The translations under genes were made by a program, and so were the position numbers. A DNA stretch of 64,000 bases from positions 4,526,001 to 4,590,000 of the forward strand of contig NZ_CP099397.1 of the NCBI RefSeq assembly GCF_021495345.1, in the 5' to 3' direction. Position 1 is the stretch's first letter, and each line of letters begins with the position of its first letter. Shown here piece after piece: positions 41,952 to 57,274 of this stretch. This DNA comes from Pseudomonas hydrolytica. Lineage in GTDB: Bacteria; Pseudomonadota; Gammaproteobacteria; Pseudomonadales; Pseudomonadaceae. The notes beneath the pieces are model-generated. The model was not told the origin of the DNA. It did not search any database and was given only the letters and a program-made list of their open reading frames with translations.

Positions 41952-44099
41952 TTAGCCTTGTTTTTTAACCAGAGCTTCGACGATGTTCGACGGAGCCTCT
42001 GCGTACTTGGAGAATTCCATGGAGTAGCTGGCGCGACCCTGGGACATGGAACGAACGTCGGTAGCGTAACCAAACATCTCGCCCAGCGGAACTTCGGCAC
42101 GGATAACCTTACCGGATACCGAATCTTCCATACCCTGGATCAGACCACGACGACGGTTCAGGTCACCCATCACGTCACCCATGTAATCCTCAGGAGTTAC
42201 CACTTCCACCTTCATGATCGGCTCGAGCACCTTGCCGCCGCCCTTCTGGGCCAGCTGCTTGGTCGCCATGGAGGCAGCGATCTTGAACGCCATCTCGTTG
42301 GAGTCGACGTCGTGGTAGGAACCATCGAACACGGTCGCCTTCAGGCCGATCAGCGGATAACCGGCAACGACGCCGTTCTTCATCTGCTCTTCGATACCCT
42401 TCTGGATCGCCGGGATGTATTCCTTCGGAACCACACCACCCACAACCTCGTTGGTGAACACCAGGCCTTCGGTGATGTTGCCCTTGTCGTCCACGTCCGG
42501 AGCCGAGAAGCGGATCCAGCAGTGACCGAACTGACCGCGACCACCGGACTGACGAACGAACTTGCCTTCGATCTCGACGCTGTCCTTGGTGATGGTTTCA
42601 CGGTAGGAAACCTGCGGCTTACCGATGTTGGCCTCGACGTTGAACTCGCGCTTCATGCGGTCAACGAGGATGTCCAGGTGCAGCTCACCCATACCGGAGA
42701 TGATGGTCTGACCAGTCTCTTCGTCGGTCTTGACGCGGAACGACGGGTCTTCCTGAGCCAGTTTGCCCAGAGCGATACCCATCTTCTCCTGGTCGGCCTT
42801 GGTCTTCGGCTCTACAGCTACCGAGATGACCGGCTCCGGGAAGTCCATACGCTCGAGGATGATCGGCTTGTCCGGATCGCACAGGGTTTCACCAGTGGTG
42901 ACGTCCTTCATGCCGATCAGAGCAGCGATGTCGCCAGCGCGTACCTCTTTGATCTCGTCACGCTGGTTGGCGTGCATCTGCACCATACGACCAACGCGCT
43001 CTTTCTTGCCTTTCACGGAGTTGATGACCGACTGGCCAGACTCCAGAACGCCCGAGTAAACGCGAACGAAGGTCAGGGTACCAACGAACGGGTCGGTAGC
43101 GATCTTGAACGCCAGAGCCGAGAACGGCTCGTTGTCGTCTGCATGACGCTCGTCGTAGTCGGACTCTTCCATCTGCTCTTTCGGCTTGTCAGCCAGATCA
43201 GGGTGAATACCCTTGATCGCCGGAATTTCGGTCGGAGCAGGCAGGAAGTCGATGACGGCATCGAGAACCAGGGGAACACCCTTGTTCTTGAAGGAGGAGC
43301 CACAGACAGCCGGCACGATCTCGCTCGCCAGAGTACGGGCGCGCAGACCGGCCTTGATGTCCTCGGCCGACAGGTCACCTTCTTCCAGGTACTTGTTCAT
43401 CAGCTCTTCGCTGGCTTCGGCAGCTGCCTCGACCATGTTGGAGCGCCACTCGTTGGCCAGGTCTACCAGCTCGGCAGGAATTTCTTCCTCACGGTAGGTA
43501 GTACCCTTGTCATCGTCGTTCCAGTAGATGGCCTTCATCTTGATCAGGTCGACCTGACCTTCGAAGTTCTCTTCGGCACCGATGGCGATCTGGATCGGAA
43601 CCGGGGTGTGACCCAGACGGTTCTTGATCTGACCGACGACGCGCAGGAAGTTGGCACCGGCACGGTCCATCTTGTTCACGTAGACGATACGCGGAACACC
43701 GTACTTGTTGGCCTGACGCCATACGGTTTCGGACTGCGGCTCAACGCCCGAGGTACCGCAGAACACAACGACAGCGCCGTCGAGTACGCGCAGGGAGCGC
43801 TCTACTTCGATGGTGAAGTCAACGTGACCGGGGGTATCGATGACGTTTACGCGGTACTTGTCGTACTGACGACGAGAACCTTCCCAGAAGGTGGTGATCG
43901 CAGCAGAAGTAATGGTGATACCACGCTCCTGCTCCTGAACCATCCAGTCGGTGGTCGCGGCGCCATCATGCACCTCGCCCATCTTGTGGCTCAGGCCTGT
44001 GTAGAACAGGATCCGCTCGGTAGTGGTGGTCTTGCCCGCGTCAACGTGGGCACAGATACCGATGTTACGGTAGCGGTTAATTGCTGTATTACGAGCCAT
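41952..44099 (-). CDS. fusA: elongation factor G
   Basis: 715 aa translocase GTPase. G1 [12 protein letters not shown] (about 17-28), [23 protein letters not shown]. Domains II-V are complete; the fusidate-relevant regions look wild type. It lies between rpsG and tuf in the str operon. A very long open frame on the opposite strand (41958-44603) is a codon-bias shadow. Confidence 0.98.
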   Translation of the reverse strand: MARNTAINRYRNIGICAHVDAGKTTTTERILFYTGLSHKMGEVHDGAATTDWMVQEQERGITITSAAITTFWEGSRRQYDKYRVNVIDTPGHVDFTIEVERSLRVLDGAVVVFCGTSGVEPQSETVWRQANKYGVPRIVYVNKMDRAGANFLRVVGQIKNRLGHTPVPIQIAIGAEENFEGQVDLIKMKAIYWNDDDKGTTYREEEIPAELVDLANEWRSNMVEAAAEASEELMNKYLEEGDLSAEDIKAGLRARTLASEIVPAVCGSSFKNKGVPLVLDAVIDFLPAPTEIPAIKGIHPDLADKPKEQMEESDYDERHADDNEPFSALAFKIATDPFVGTLTFVRVYSGVLESGQSVINSVKGKKERVGRMVQMHANQRDEIKEVRAGDIAALIGMKDVTTGETLCDPDKPIILERMDFPEPVISVAVEPKTKADQEKMGIALGKLAQEDPSFRVKTDEETGQTIISGMGELHLDILVDRMKREFNVEANIGKPQVSYRETITKDSVEIEGKFVRQSGGRGQFGHCWIRFSAPDVDDKGNITEGLVFTNEVVGGVVPKEYIPAIQKGIEEQMKNGVVAGYPLIGLKATVFDGSYHDVDSNEMAFKIAASMATKQLAQKGGGKVLEPIMKVEVVTPEDYMGDVMGDLNRRRGLIQGMEDSVSGKVIRAEVPLGEMFGYATDVRSMSQGRASYSMEFSKYAEAPSNIVEALVKKQG

Positions 44100-44129
44100 A
44101 AAGCCCTCGCAAGGTTAGTGGAGCCGGAA

Positions 44130-44600
44130 TTAGAAGCGGTAGTGCGAGAAAGCCTTGTTGGCCTCGGCCATACGGTGCACGTCTTCACGCTTCTTGACAG
44201 CAGCGCCTTTGCCTTCAGCAGCATCCAGCAGCTCACCAGCCAGACGCAGAGCCATGGACTTCTCGCCGCGCTTGCGCGCGTAGTCCACCAGCCAGCGCAT
44301 GGCCAGGGCGTTACGACGGGACGGACGAACTTCGACCGGAACCTGGTAGGTAGCACCGCCTACACGGCGGGACTTGACTTCGACCAGCGGAGCGATGGCG
44401 TCGAGAGCTTTCTCGAAGATCTCCAGGGGATCGCTGTTCTTGCGTGCTTTGACAGTGTCCAGAGCACCGTAAACGATGCGCTCGGCCACGGCCTTCTTGC
44501 CGCTTTCCATCACGTGGTTCATGAATTTGGCGAGGATCTGGCTTCCGTATTTCGGATCGTCCAGGATCTCACGCTTGGCTGCTACACGACGTCTTGGCAT
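44130..44600 (-). CDS. rpsG: 30S ribosomal protein S7
   Basis: 156 aa. Begins [47 protein letters not shown] is the family signature. Nucleates assembly of the 30S head. E. coli uses S7 to repress the str operon. Confidence 0.98.
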   Translation of the reverse strand: MPRRRVAAKREILDDPKYGSQILAKFMNHVMESGKKAVAERIVYGALDTVKARKNSDPLEIFEKALDAIAPLVEVKSRRVGGATYQVPVEVRPSRRNALAMRWLVDYARKRGEKSMALRLAGELLDAAEGKGAAVKKREDVHRMAEANKAFSHYRF

Positions 44601-44704
44601 TGATAAGCCCTCAAACGGTCTTCAGGTTAGCTCGGGACCAACGGCGAACGCCGCGCCCGACCTTACTCTTATCGACTCAACTAAATAAAAAGGATCAAGC
44701 GGCC

Positions 44705-45076
44705 TTATTTCGGACGCTTGGTACCGTACTTGGAACGACCCTGCTTACGGTCTTTGACGCCGGAGGTATCCAGCGAACCACGCACGGTGTGGTAGCGCAC
44801 ACCCGGAAGGTCCTTTACACGACCGCCACGGATCAGCACGACGCTGTGCTCTTGCAGGTTGTGGCCTTCACCGCCGATGTACGAAGACACTTCGTAGCCG
44901 TTGGTCAGACGCACACGGCACACTTTACGCAGTGCCGAGTTAGGTTTCTTCGGCGTGGTGGTGTACACGCGGGTGCACACGCCACGGCGCTGCGGGCAGT
45001 TCTGCAGCGCAGGCACGTCGGATTTCTCGACGATACGCTTACGCGGCTGACGTACCAGCTGGTTGATAGTTGCCAT
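44705..45076 (-). CDS. rpsL: 30S ribosomal protein S12
   Basis: 123 aa. Begins [34 protein letters not shown] keeps the lysine at the streptomycin-sensitive position (K43), and the [17 protein letters not shown] lysine (K88) is also wild type. It monitors decoding. First gene of the str operon; a strong leader hairpin lies upstream. Confidence 0.98.
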   Translation of the reverse strand: MATINQLVRQPRKRIVEKSDVPALQNCPQRRGVCTRVYTTTPKKPNSALRKVCRVRLTNGYEVSSYIGGEGHNLQEHSVVLIRGGRVKDLPGVRYHTVRGSLDTSGVKDRKQGRSKYGTKRPK

Positions 45077-45147
45077 CTACTAGCTCCACTGTTGTCTTTC
45101 GACGCTCACAAATAAAGATGGCAGAGCCAAACGCCCTGCCAAATTTA

Positions 45148-45180
45148 GGGGTGCATGAGTCTAAAGAGACTCACGCCCCC
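45148..45180 (-). promoter_or_regulatory. rpoC-rpsL intergenic leader hairpin
   Basis: On the minus strand GGGGGC-GTGAGTCT pairs with AGACTCAT-GC.CCCC around a CTTT loop, with a single A bulge. Position just upstream of rpsL and downstream of the rpoC terminator suggests an RNA leader of the str operon or a processing site. Visible structure; role inferred. Confidence 0.5.
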
Positions 45181-45190
45181 AGTCAAGGCA

Positions 45191-45218
45191 AAGCCCCGCT
45201 AGCGAACTAGCGAGGCTT
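45191..45218 (-). terminator. intrinsic terminator of rpoBC
   Basis: AAGCCCCGCTAG cgaa CTAGCGAGGCTT: 12-bp inverted repeat (one G-T pair) with a UUCG-type loop on the minus strand, five bases after the rpoC stop, followed by TTTGCC. Confidence 0.88.
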
Positions 45219-45222
45219 CGAC

Positions 45223-49422
<4,200 letters not shown>

Positions 49423-49485
49423 GGCCTTTCCTCCTGGCGGAGCGGGCAGCGAGCTGGACTAGCCCCGCTGCCGATTCACGTCGTG

Positions 49486-52400
49486 TTATTCGGTTTCCAG
49501 ATCGATGTCGATGCCGAGCGAACGGATCTCTTTGATCAGTACGTTGAAGGACTCGGGCATGCCCGGCTCCATACGGTGATCGCCATCCACGATGTTCTTG
49601 TACATCTTGGTACGGCCGTTCACGTCGTCCGACTTCACGGTCAGCATTTCCTGCAGGGTGTAGGCGGCGCCGTAGGCTTCCAGCGCCCAGACCTCCATCT
49701 CCCCGAAGCGCTGACCACCGAACTGCGCCTTACCACCCAGCGGCTGCTGAGTAACCAGGCTGTAGGAACCAGTGGAACGCGCGTGCATCTTGTCGTCCAC
49801 CAGGTGGTTCAGTTTCAGCATGTACATGTAGCCGACGGTGGTCGGGCGCTCGAACTGGTTACCGGTACGACCGTCGAACAGGCGCATCTGGCCGCTTTCC
49901 GGCAGATCGGCCAGCTTCAGCATGGCCTTGATCTCGGTTTCCTTGGCGCCGTCGAACACGGCAGTCGCCATCGGTACACCGCCTTTGAGGTTCTTCGCCA
50001 GCTCGAGGATCTCGGTATCGGAGAACTCGTCGAGGTTTTCCTGACGACCACCGATCTCGTTGTAGATCTCGGCGAGGAACTTGCGCAGTTCGGCAACCTT
50101 GCGCTGCTCTTCGAGCATGCGGTTGATCTTCTCGCCCAGGCCCTTGGCCGCGAGGCCCAGGTGGGTTTCGAGGATCTGACCGACGTTCATACGCGACGGT
50201 ACGCCCAGCGGGTTCAGGACGATGTCCACCGGCGTGCCGTTGGCGTCGTGCGGCATGTCTTCGACCGGCATGATCACCGAGACCACACCCTTGTTACCGT
50301 GACGACCGGCCATCTTGTCACCCGGCTGGATGCGACGGCGGATGGCCAGGTAGACCTTGACGATCTTCAGCACGCCCGGCGCCAGGTCATCGCCCTGCTG
50401 CAGCTTGCGCTTCTTGTCTTCGAACTTGTCGTCGAGCATCTGACGGCGGTCGGAGATGTAGGCCTGGGCCTTCTCCAGCTGCTCGTTCAGGGCGTCGTCG
50501 GCCATGCGCAGTTTGAACCACTGGCCACGCTCGAGACCGTCGAGGAACTCGTCGGTGATCGCGGTGCCTTTCTTCAGACCCGCGCCGCCTTCGGCGATCG
50601 CGCCAACCAGAGCCGAACGCAGACGCTCGAAGGTCGCGCCTTCGACGATGCGGAACTCTTCGTTGAGGTCCTTGCGGATCTCGTCCAGCTGCTGCTTCTC
50701 GATGGCCAGGGCGCGGCTGTCGCGCTCGACGCCATCACGGGTGAAGACCTGCACGTCGATGACGGTGCCCTTGGTGCCGGTCGGCACGCGCAGGGAGGTG
50801 TCCTTCACGTCGGACGCCTTCTCACCGAAGATCGCACGCAGCAGTTTTTCTTCCGGAGTCAGCTGGGTCTCGCCTTTCGGGGTGACCTTACCGACCAGGA
50901 TGTCGCCCGGACCAACTTCGGCGCCGACGTAGACGATACCGGCTTCGTCCAGCTTGTTCAGAGCCGCTTCACCCACGTTCGGGATGTCAGAGGAGATTTC
51001 CTCTGGGCCGAGCTTGGTGTCACGCGCCACACAGGTCAGTTCCTGGATGTGGATGGTGGTGAAGCGGTCTTCCTGAACCACGCGCTCGGACAGGCAGATG
51101 GAGTCTTCGAAGTTGAAGCCGTTCCACGGCATGAACGCAACGCGCATGTTCTGACCCAGCGCAAGTTCACCCATGTCGGTGGACGGGCCGTCAGCCATGA
51201 TGTCGCCACGCGCTACCTGATCACCCTTGCTCACCAGCGGACGCTGGTTGATGCAGGTGTTCTGGTTGGAGCGGGTGTATTTGGTCAGGTTGTAGATGTC
51301 GACACCGGCTTCGCCAGTCTCGACTTCGTCGTCGTTGACGCGAACCACGATACGGCTGGCATCGACCGAGTCGATCACGCCGCCACGACGGGCCACGACG
51401 CAGACGCCGGAGTCACGGGCGACGTTGCGCTCCATGCCGGTACCTACCAGCGGCTTGTCGGCGCGCAGGGTCGGAACAGCCTGACGCTGCATGTTCGAAC
51501 CCATGAGTGCACGGTTGGCGTCGTCGTGCTCGAGGAACGGAATCAGCGAGGCGGCAACCGAGACTACCTGCTTCGGCGATACGTCCATCAGGGTGACGTC
51601 TTCCGGCGCCTTGACGGTGAATTCGTTCAGGTGACGTACGGCTACCAGCTCGTCGACCAGCTCACCCTTGTCGTTCAGGGTGGCGGACGCCTGGGCGATC
51701 ACGTGATCGGCTTCTTCGATGGCGGACAGGAACACGATCTCGTCGGTGACCTTGCCTTCCTTGACCACGCGGTACGGGCTCTCCAGGAAGCCGTACTGGT
51801 TGGTGCGGGCGTAGGCAGCCAGCGAGTTGATCAGACCGATGTTCGGACCTTCAGGGGTTTCGATCGGGCACACACGGCCGTAGTGGGTCGGGTGTACGTC
51901 GCGGACTTCGAAGCCGGCGCGCTCACGGGTCAGACCGCCCGGACCGAGTGCGGAGACGCGGCGCTTGTGGGTGATCTCGGAGAGCGGGTTGTTCTGGTCC
52001 ATGAACTGCGAGAGCTGGCTGGAACCGAAGAACTCCTTCACCGCCGCCGCAACCGGCTTGGCGTTGATCAGGTCCTGCGGCATCAGGCCTTCGCTTTCGG
52101 CCATGGACAGACGTTCCTTGACCGCGCGCTCGACGCGCACCAGACCAACGCGGAACTGGTTCTCGGCCATCTCGCCGACGCAACGCACGCGACGGTTACC
52201 CAGGTGGTCGATGTCGTCGACGATGCCCTTGCCGTTACGGATGTCGACCAGGGTCTTGAGTACGGCAACGATGTCTTCCTTGCTCAGCACGCCCGAACCT
52301 TCGATCTCGGTGCGACCGATACGACGGTTGAACTTCATGCGGCCCACGGCGGACAGGTCGTAACGCTCGGCGCTGAAGAACAGGTTGTTGAACAGGGTCT

Positions 52401-53559
52401 CGGCAGCGTCCTTGGTTGGCGGCTCGCCGGGACGCATCATGCGGTAGATCTCGACCAGCGCTTCCAGCTGATTGGTGGTGCTGTCGATCTTCAGGGTATC
52501 GGAGATGAACGGACCGCAATCGATGTCGTTGGTGTACAGGGTCTCGAAGCGAACGACGTTGGCCTTGGCCATCTTGGCCAGCAGGTCGGCGGTCAGCTCG
52601 GTGTTGCACTCGGCGATGATCTCGCCGGTAGCCGGGTGCACGATGGCCTTGGCAGTGGTACGGCCAATGACGTAATCGAGCGGAACTTCCAGCTCCTTGA
52701 TGCCAGCCTTGTCCAGCTGGTTGATGTGGCGAGCCGTGATACGACGGCCCTGCTCCACGATCACCTTGCCGCTGGCGTCCTTGATGTCCAGAACCGCGAC
52801 TTCGCCACGCAGACGCTGAGGCACCAGCTCCAGGCTCAGGCTCTCGTTCTTAACGTGGAACACGTTGGTGTCGTAGAAGGCATCCAGCACCTCTTCGGTG
52901 CTGTAGCCGAGCGCGCGCAGCAGGACGGACGCCGGCAGTTTGCGGCGACGGTCGATACGCACGAATACCGCGTCCTTCGGATCGAACTCGAAGTCCAGCC
53001 AGGAACCGCGGTAGGGGATGATGCGAGCGGAGTACAGCAGCTTGCCCGAGCTGTGGGTCTTGCCACGGTCGTGGTCGAAGAACACGCCCGGCGAACGGTG
53101 CAGCTGGGAAACGATCACGCGCTCGGTACCGTTGATGACGAAGGTACCGTTCTCGGTCATGAGCGGAATTTCGCCCATGTACACTTCCTGCTCTTTGATG
53201 TCCTTGATCGCTTTGTTCGACGATTCTTTGTCGAAAATGATCAGACGTACTTTCACGCGCAGCGGCACGGCGAAGGTCACGCCACGCAGGACGCACTCCT
53301 TGACGTCGAACGCCGGCTCGCCCAGGCGATAGCCGACGTACTCCAGGGCGGCGTTGCCGGAGTAGCTGATGATCGGGAATACGGATTTGAAGGCCGCATG
53401 CAGGCCGATGTCACGGAACTGCTCCTTGCTCACCCCTTGCTGCAGGAATTCGCGATAGGAATCCAGCTGGATGGCCAGGAGGTAAGGCACATCCATGACA
53501 TCCGGCAACTTGCTAAAGTCCTTGCGGATACGTTTTTTCTCAGTGTATGAGTAAGCCAT
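49486..53559 (-). CDS. rpoB: RNA polymerase subunit beta
   Basis: 1357 aa. The rifampicin pocket reads [29 protein letters not shown], the sensitive form. Catalytic and flap domains are complete; it ends [11 protein letters not shown]. An open frame of 1355 residues lies on the opposite strand (49483-53550) but carries no family signal. First gene of rpoBC, after the rplL-rpoB leader. Confidence 0.99.
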   Translation of the reverse strand: MAYSYTEKKRIRKDFSKLPDVMDVPYLLAIQLDSYREFLQQGVSKEQFRDIGLHAAFKSVFPIISYSGNAALEYVGYRLGEPAFDVKECVLRGVTFAVPLRVKVRLIIFDKESSNKAIKDIKEQEVYMGEIPLMTENGTFVINGTERVIVSQLHRSPGVFFDHDRGKTHSSGKLLYSARIIPYRGSWLDFEFDPKDAVFVRIDRRRKLPASVLLRALGYSTEEVLDAFYDTNVFHVKNESLSLELVPQRLRGEVAVLDIKDASGKVIVEQGRRITARHINQLDKAGIKELEVPLDYVIGRTTAKAIVHPATGEIIAECNTELTADLLAKMAKANVVRFETLYTNDIDCGPFISDTLKIDSTTNQLEALVEIYRMMRPGEPPTKDAAETLFNNLFFSAERYDLSAVGRMKFNRRIGRTEIEGSGVLSKEDIVAVLKTLVDIRNGKGIVDDIDHLGNRRVRCVGEMAENQFRVGLVRVERAVKERLSMAESEGLMPQDLINAKPVAAAVKEFFGSSQLSQFMDQNNPLSEITHKRRVSALGPGGLTRERAGFEVRDVHPTHYGRVCPIETPEGPNIGLINSLAAYARTNQYGFLESPYRVVKEGKVTDEIVFLSAIEEADHVIAQASATLNDKGELVDELVAVRHLNEFTVKAPEDVTLMDVSPKQVVSVAASLIPFLEHDDANRALMGSNMQRQAVPTLRADKPLVGTGMERNVARDSGVCVVARRGGVIDSVDASRIVVRVNDDEVETGEAGVDIYNLTKYTRSNQNTCINQRPLVSKGDQVARGDIMADGPSTDMGELALGQNMRVAFMPWNGFNFEDSICLSERVVQEDRFTTIHIQELTCVARDTKLGPEEISSDIPNVGEAALNKLDEAGIVYVGAEVGPGDILVGKVTPKGETQLTPEEKLLRAIFGEKASDVKDTSLRVPTGTKGTVIDVQVFTRDGVERDSRALAIEKQQLDEIRKDLNEEFRIVEGATFERLRSALVGAIAEGGAGLKKGTAITDEFLDGLERGQWFKLRMADDALNEQLEKAQAYISDRRQMLDDKFEDKKRKLQQGDDLAPGVLKIVKVYLAIRRRIQPGDKMAGRHGNKGVVSVIMPVEDMPHDANGTPVDIVLNPLGVPSRMNVGQILETHLGLAAKGLGEKINRMLEEQRKVAELRKFLAEIYNEIGGRQENLDEFSDTEILELAKNLKGGVPMATAVFDGAKETEIKAMLKLADLPESGQMRLFDGRTGNQFERPTTVGYMYMLKLNHLVDDKMHARSTGSYSLVTQQPLGGKAQFGGQRFGEMEVWALEAYGAAYTLQEMLTVKSDDVNGRTKMYKNIVDGDHRMEPGMPESFNVLIKEIRSLGIDIDLETE

Positions 53560-53623
53560 CAGCGTTCCCCAGCTTGGTCACCTGCTTGTTTGGTCAGCGC
53601 CGGCGGCGATGACCAGAAAATCG

Positions 53624-53735
53624 TGCAAACCCTCGGTTTGCAACCGCCTCTCGGGCGGGATCTTTCCCGGCTCCAGGTCGGCTGACGAACAGCCAACCTA
53701 GAACGGAAAAAGGCCGGTGGCAAAAGCCACCAGCC
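53624..53735 (-). promoter_or_regulatory. rplL-rpoB leader: attenuator-like hairpin and two further stems
   Basis: The 222-bp gap contains GGCTGGTGGC/GCCACCGGCC (53712-53735), followed on the minus strand by CTTTTTCC, the layout of the E. coli L7/L12-beta attenuator. It also has TGCAAACC/GGTTTGCA (53624-53642) and CCGCC/GGCGG (53644-53658) closer to rpoB. Partial termination or RNase cleavage here would set the ribosomal protein to polymerase ratio. Confidence 0.7.
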
Positions 53736-53781
53736 GTCAGCCTTGTGCGAATCGCTCGGGCTGTAGACGCAAGGTGCGAAC

Positions 53782-54153
53782 TTACTTGAGCTCGACCTTG
53801 GCGCCAGCTTCTTCCAGCTTCTTCTTGGCGTCTTCAGCAGCTTCTTTGGTCAGACCTTCAGCGATGACCTGAGGAGCGGTGTCGACCTTCTCCTTGGCTT
53901 CTTTCAGGCCCAGACCGGTCAGCTCGCGAACAGCCTTGATCACGTTCACTTTCTTGTCGCCGGCTTCAGCCAGGACAACGTTGAACTCGGTTTGCTCTTC
54001 AACAGCGGCAGCAGCGCCAGCAGCCGGGCCAGCGGCAACGGCAGCAGCAGCGGTAACGCCGAAGGTTTCTTCCATCGCCTTGATCAGCTCAACGATTTCC
54101 ATAACGGATTTCTGGCCGATAGCTTCGATGATTTGCTCGTTAGTCAGAGACAT
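53782..54153 (-). CDS. rplL: 50S ribosomal protein L7/L12
   Basis: 123 aa. [23 protein letters not shown] onward; the Ala-rich hinge (about 37-52) and C-terminal factor-binding domain [32 protein letters not shown] are clear. It forms the multimeric stalk with L10. The ATG at 54153 was used; the extra upstream residues of the open frame lack a ribosome binding site. Confidence 0.98.
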   Translation of the reverse strand: MSLTNEQIIEAIGQKSVMEIVELIKAMEETFGVTAAAAVAAGPAAGAAAAVEEQTEFNVVLAEAGDKKVNVIKAVRELTGLGLKEAKEKVDTAPQVIAEGLTKEAAEDAKKKLEEAGAKVELK

Positions 54154-54233
54154 GACTATCAATTCCTGTATTGGGGTGACGGCCTACGCGACCATCAAAT
54201 TAAACGTTTGATTTCGAAAGGGCTCACGCCGCC

Positions 54234-54734
54234 TTAGGCAGCAGCAGCTTCTTTCTGGTCGCGAATGGCTGCCAGAGTGCGAGCGAGTTTGCTGGTGGCG
54301 CCTTGGATAACGCTCATCAGCTGGGCGATGCCCTCGTCGCGGGTCGGCAGGCTTGCCAGTACGTCGATCTGGTTTGCTGCGAGGTACTTGCCCTCGAACG
54401 CAGCTGCCTTGATCTCGAACTTGTCCTGACCCTTGGCGAACTCCTTGAACAGACGAGCAGCAGCGCCCGGGTGTTCGTTGGAGAAAGCGATCAGGGTCGG
54501 GCCTTTGAACACGTCGTTGAGCACGTCGAACTGAGTGCCTTCAACGGCGCGCTTGAGCAGGGTGTTACGCACGACTTTCACGTACACACCAGCTTCGCGG
54601 GCCTCTTTACGGAGTCCGGTCATTGCGCCGACAGTCACGCCACGGGCATCAGCCACGACAGCGGACAGACCGGCTTTGGCAGCCTCGTTGACTTCAGCGA
54701 CGATGGCCTTCTTGTCTTCGAGTTTAATTGCCAC
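54234..54734 (-). CDS. rplJ: 50S ribosomal protein L10
   Basis: 166 aa. Starts at GTG (54734), eight bases after GGAG, giving (M)[21 protein letters not shown]. It anchors the L7/L12 stalk and represses its own operon by binding the leader. The longer reading to 54821 covers that leader and is not protein. Confidence 0.97.
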   Translation of the reverse strand: MAIKLEDKKAIVAEVNEAAKAGLSAVVADARGVTVGAMTGLRKEAREAGVYVKVVRNTLLKRAVEGTQFDVLNDVFKGPTLIAFSNEHPGAAARLFKEFAKGQDKFEIKAAAFEGKYLAANQIDVLASLPTRDEGIAQLMSVIQGATSKLARTLAAIRDQKEAAAA

Positions 54735-54739
54735 GGGTT

Positions 54740-54945
54740 TACTCCTGGATTTTACCGTTTCGCCAAACCGAGGTTCGGCGGCGTTTTGGTGTCTGATTCG
54801 GTAACGAATCGGGAGCACCATCTGCGTAGGCCATCAGGCGAACCTGACATTTAAAACGTGAGTCACCTACGGTCTTGGATAGCCCCCGCCAGGCAGGGAC
54901 CCCAATCTTTCAAAGCCGGCAGCACACGGCTGCCGGCCCAATCAC
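54740..54945 (-). promoter_or_regulatory. L10 (rplJL) leader region
   Basis: The 211-bp gap between rplA and rplJ is where the L10 autoregulatory leader is known in gammaproteobacteria. It starts with a GCCGGCAG/CTGCCGGC hairpin (54915-54937) followed by CTTTG. Further paired segments follow (for example GAACCTCGGTT near 54770). I identify it by position and structure, not a full covariance match. Confidence 0.65.
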
Positions 54946-55641
54946 TTACGCGTCGAGCGAAGCCTGATCGATGATCAGACCCGGACCCATGGTGGTGCTC
55001 AGGGTCACGCGCTTGACGTAGATACCTTTCGAGGTCGACGGCTTCAGACGCTTCAGGTCGGACAGCAGGGCTTCCACGTTCTGCTTCAGCGCGGCGGCTT
55101 CGAAGCCGACCTTGCCGACGGAGGTGTGGATGATGCCGTTCTTGTCGGTACGGAAACGCACCTGACCAGCCTTGGCGTTCTTCACGGCGGTAGCGACGTC
55201 CGGAGTCACGGTGCCGACTTTCGGGTTCGGCATCAGGCCGCGCGGACCCAGTACCTGGCCCAGCTGGCCAACGACGCGCATGGCGTCCGGGGAAGCGATG
55301 ACCACGTCGTAGTTCAGATCGCCGGCCTTCATTTCGGCAGCCAGATCGTCCATACCAACCTTGTCGGCACCGGCAGCCAGGGCAGCTTCAGCGCCCGGAC
55401 CCTGGGTGAACACGGCAACGCGTACGGTCTTGCCAGTGCCGTTCGGCAGAACGGTGGCGCCACGTACGACCTGGTCGGATTTACGCGGGTCTACGCCCAG
55501 GTTCACGGCGACGTCGAAGGACTCGGTGAACTTGACGGCAGACAGCTCGGCCAGCAGGCTGGCAGCTTCTTCGAAGGTGTAGGCCTTGCCGGCTTCAACC
55601 TTGGCCGCGATGGCCTTTTGGCGCTTGGTCAACTTAGCCAT
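54946..55641 (-). CDS. rplA: 50S ribosomal protein L1
   Basis: 231 aa. Begins [26 protein letters not shown]; the two-domain fold has [15 protein letters not shown] and the C-terminal [17 protein letters not shown]. It binds the L1 stalk and moves deacylated tRNA. The start overlaps the rplK stop by one base (TAATG). Confidence 0.98.
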   Translation of the reverse strand: MAKLTKRQKAIAAKVEAGKAYTFEEAASLLAELSAVKFTESFDVAVNLGVDPRKSDQVVRGATVLPNGTGKTVRVAVFTQGPGAEAALAAGADKVGMDDLAAEMKAGDLNYDVVIASPDAMRVVGQLGQVLGPRGLMPNPKVGTVTPDVATAVKNAKAGQVRFRTDKNGIIHTSVGKVGFEAAALKQNVEALLSDLKRLKPSTSKGIYVKRVTLSTTMGPGLIIDQASLDA

Positions 55642-56072
55642 TACACACCCTCCACGTTCAGGCCCATGCTACGAGCGGAGCCGGCGATGGTGCGCACGGC
55701 CGCATCCAGGTCAGCGGCAGTCAGATCGGCCTGCTTGGTCTTGGCGATCTCTTCCAGCTGAGCACGGGTAACGGTGCCTACTTTGACGGTGTTCGGACGA
55801 GCGGAGCCGCTGGTCAGGCCAGCGGCCTTCTTCAGCAGTACCGATGCCGGGGTGCTCTTGGTTTCAAAGGTGAAGCTGCGGTCGCTGTAAACGGTGATGA
55901 TCACAGGAGTCGGCAGACCAGGTTCCATGCCCTGAGTCTTGGCGTTGAACGCCTTGCAGAATTCCATGATGTTCACGCCGTGCTGACCCAGAGCGGGACC
56001 GACGGGTGGCGACGGGTTTGCCTGACCGGCTTTAACCTGCAGCTTGATATAAGCCTGAATCTTCTTAGCCAT
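55641..56072 (-). CDS. rplK: 50S ribosomal protein L11
   Basis: 143 aa. Begins [35 protein letters not shown], the thiostrepton/RelA-interaction region. Start of the rplKAJL segment, 120 bases after nusG, behind a terminator. Confidence 0.98.
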   Translation of the reverse strand: MAKKIQAYIKLQVKAGQANPSPPVGPALGQHGVNIMEFCKAFNAKTQGMEPGLPTPVIITVYSDRSFTFETKSTPASVLLKKAAGLTSGSARPNTVKVGTVTRAQLEEIAKTKQADLTAADLDAAVRTIAGSARSMGLNVEGV

Positions 56073-56148
56073 TAGCTACTCCAATTTCGGGTTCGAACGC
56101 CTGACGGCTCCCCGAGGTTACTTACGCATTTATCCCAGTGACGACAAA

Positions 56149-56173
56149 ACCCCGCAGCCTAAGGCTGCGGGGT
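56149..56173 (-). terminator. secE-nusG terminator
   Basis: ACCCCGCAGCC taa GGCTGCGGGGT: 11-bp stem followed on the minus strand by TTTTGTC, between nusG and rplK. Confidence 0.9.
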
Positions 56174-56191
56174 GAGGGATGCTTATGTCAG

Positions 56192-56725
56192 TTATGCCTT
56201 TTCGACCTGACTGAACTCCAGCTCGACCGGGGTGGAGCGACCGAAGATGGTCACAGCAACCTGGATGCGGCTCTTCTCGTAATTCACTTCTTCGACCACG
56301 CCACCGAAATCGGCGAACGGACCATCGACAACACGAACCATCTCGCCCGGCTCGAACAGCGTCTTCGGCTTGGGCTTGTCACCACTGTCGGCAACACGAC
56401 GCAGGATGGCTTCGGCTTCTTTTTCGGTGATCGGCGCCGGCTTGTCGGCAGTGCCACCAATGAAACCCATGACGCGCGGCGTATCCTTGATCAAGTGCCA
56501 AGTCGCCTCGTTCATTTCCATCTGCACCAGAACATAGCCAGGGAAGAACTTGCGCTCACTCTTGCGCTTCTGACCATTGCGCATCTCGACCACTTCTTCA
56601 GTGGGAACGAGAATCTCACCGAAGTCATCTTCCATGCCAGCCAGCTTCACGCGCTCGATGAGCGAGCGCATGACATGCTTCTCGTAACCCGAGTAAGCAT
56701 GCACGACGTACCAACGCTTAGCCAC
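56192..56725 (-). CDS. nusG: transcription termination/antitermination factor NusG
   Basis: 177 aa. NGN domain (about 1-115, [39 protein letters not shown]) and C-terminal KOW ([24 protein letters not shown]). It links polymerase to Rho or the ribosome. Nine bases after secE. Confidence 0.98.
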   Translation of the reverse strand: MAKRWYVVHAYSGYEKHVMRSLIERVKLAGMEDDFGEILVPTEEVVEMRNGQKRKSERKFFPGYVLVQMEMNEATWHLIKDTPRVMGFIGGTADKPAPITEKEAEAILRRVADSGDKPKPKTLFEPGEMVRVVDGPFADFGGVVEEVNYEKSRIQVAVTIFGRSTPVELEFSQVEKA

Positions 56726-56734
56726 GAGACACCC

Positions 56735-57103
56735 TTAACCAACAATCAGGGAAACAAGCCAACCGAGCAGGGAATCGAGCCCCCACAGCAGCAGCGCCAT
56801 TACCAGAACCACTGCAACCACGATCAGAGTGGTCTGCATGGTCTCCTGGCGGGTCGGCCAAACAACTTTACGAATCTCGACGCGCGCTTCTTTCAGCAGC
56901 ACCGCAAAGGCCTGACCACGAGCAGTCTGAAATGCCACGAACGCAGCAACAGCAGCCAACGCCACCAGACCCAGAACACGATACAGAACCGGCTCAGCAG
57001 AGAAGTACTGATTACCCACGACACCCACAGCAACCAGGGCAGCGACAACCAGCCACTTGACCAGATCAAAGCGAGAGTCTTTGGCTTCAGCCTTAACATT
57101 CAT
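56735..57103 (-). CDS. secE: preprotein translocase subunit SecE
   Basis: 122 aa, with three membrane helices as in E. coli. It contains the conserved ARVEIRKVVWPTRQETMQTT amphipathic region before the last helix. Starts at the ATG 57103 (MNVKAEAKDSRFD); the longer frame begins in the tRNA-Trp gene. Partner of SecY. Confidence 0.97.
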   Translation of the reverse strand: MNVKAEAKDSRFDLVKWLVVAALVAVGVVGNQYFSAEPVLYRVLGLVALAAVAAFVAFQTARGQAFAVLLKEARVEIRKVVWPTRQETMQTTLIVVAVVLVMALLLWGLDSLLGWLVSLIVG

Positions 57104-57146
57104 TCGAGAGGATCCTGTGAAAGACACGCCAGATTCGTTAGAAAAT

Positions 57147-57222
57147 GGCAGGTCAGGAGGGAATCGAACCCCCAACCTGCGGTTTTGGAGACCGCCGCTC
57201 TGCCAATTGAGCTACTGACCTA
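57147..57222 (-). tRNA. tRNA-Trp (CCA anticodon)
   Basis: 76 nt cloverleaf: AGGTCAG acceptor, D-loop AGCTCAATTGGCAGAGC, anticodon stem GCGGTCTCCAAAACCGC with CCA, T-arm GGGGGTTCGATTCCCTC, and encoded CCA end. Between tuf and secE, as usual in Pseudomonas. Confidence 0.97.
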
Positions 57223-57274
57223 AAGCAAAATCAGGCCGACCATTATGCCGGCCCGAGAGGAACAGATCAACCGA

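Noticed and set aside
49483..53550. 1355-residue open frame opposite rpoB, and similarly long frames opposite rpoC (45325-49413), fusA (41958-44603) and uvrA (18998-20887)
   Set aside because: They mirror highly expressed genes with strong codon bias, have no recognisable motifs, begin and end with the true gene, and translate to low-complexity His/Gln/Val/Asp-rich sequence typical of antisense shadows.
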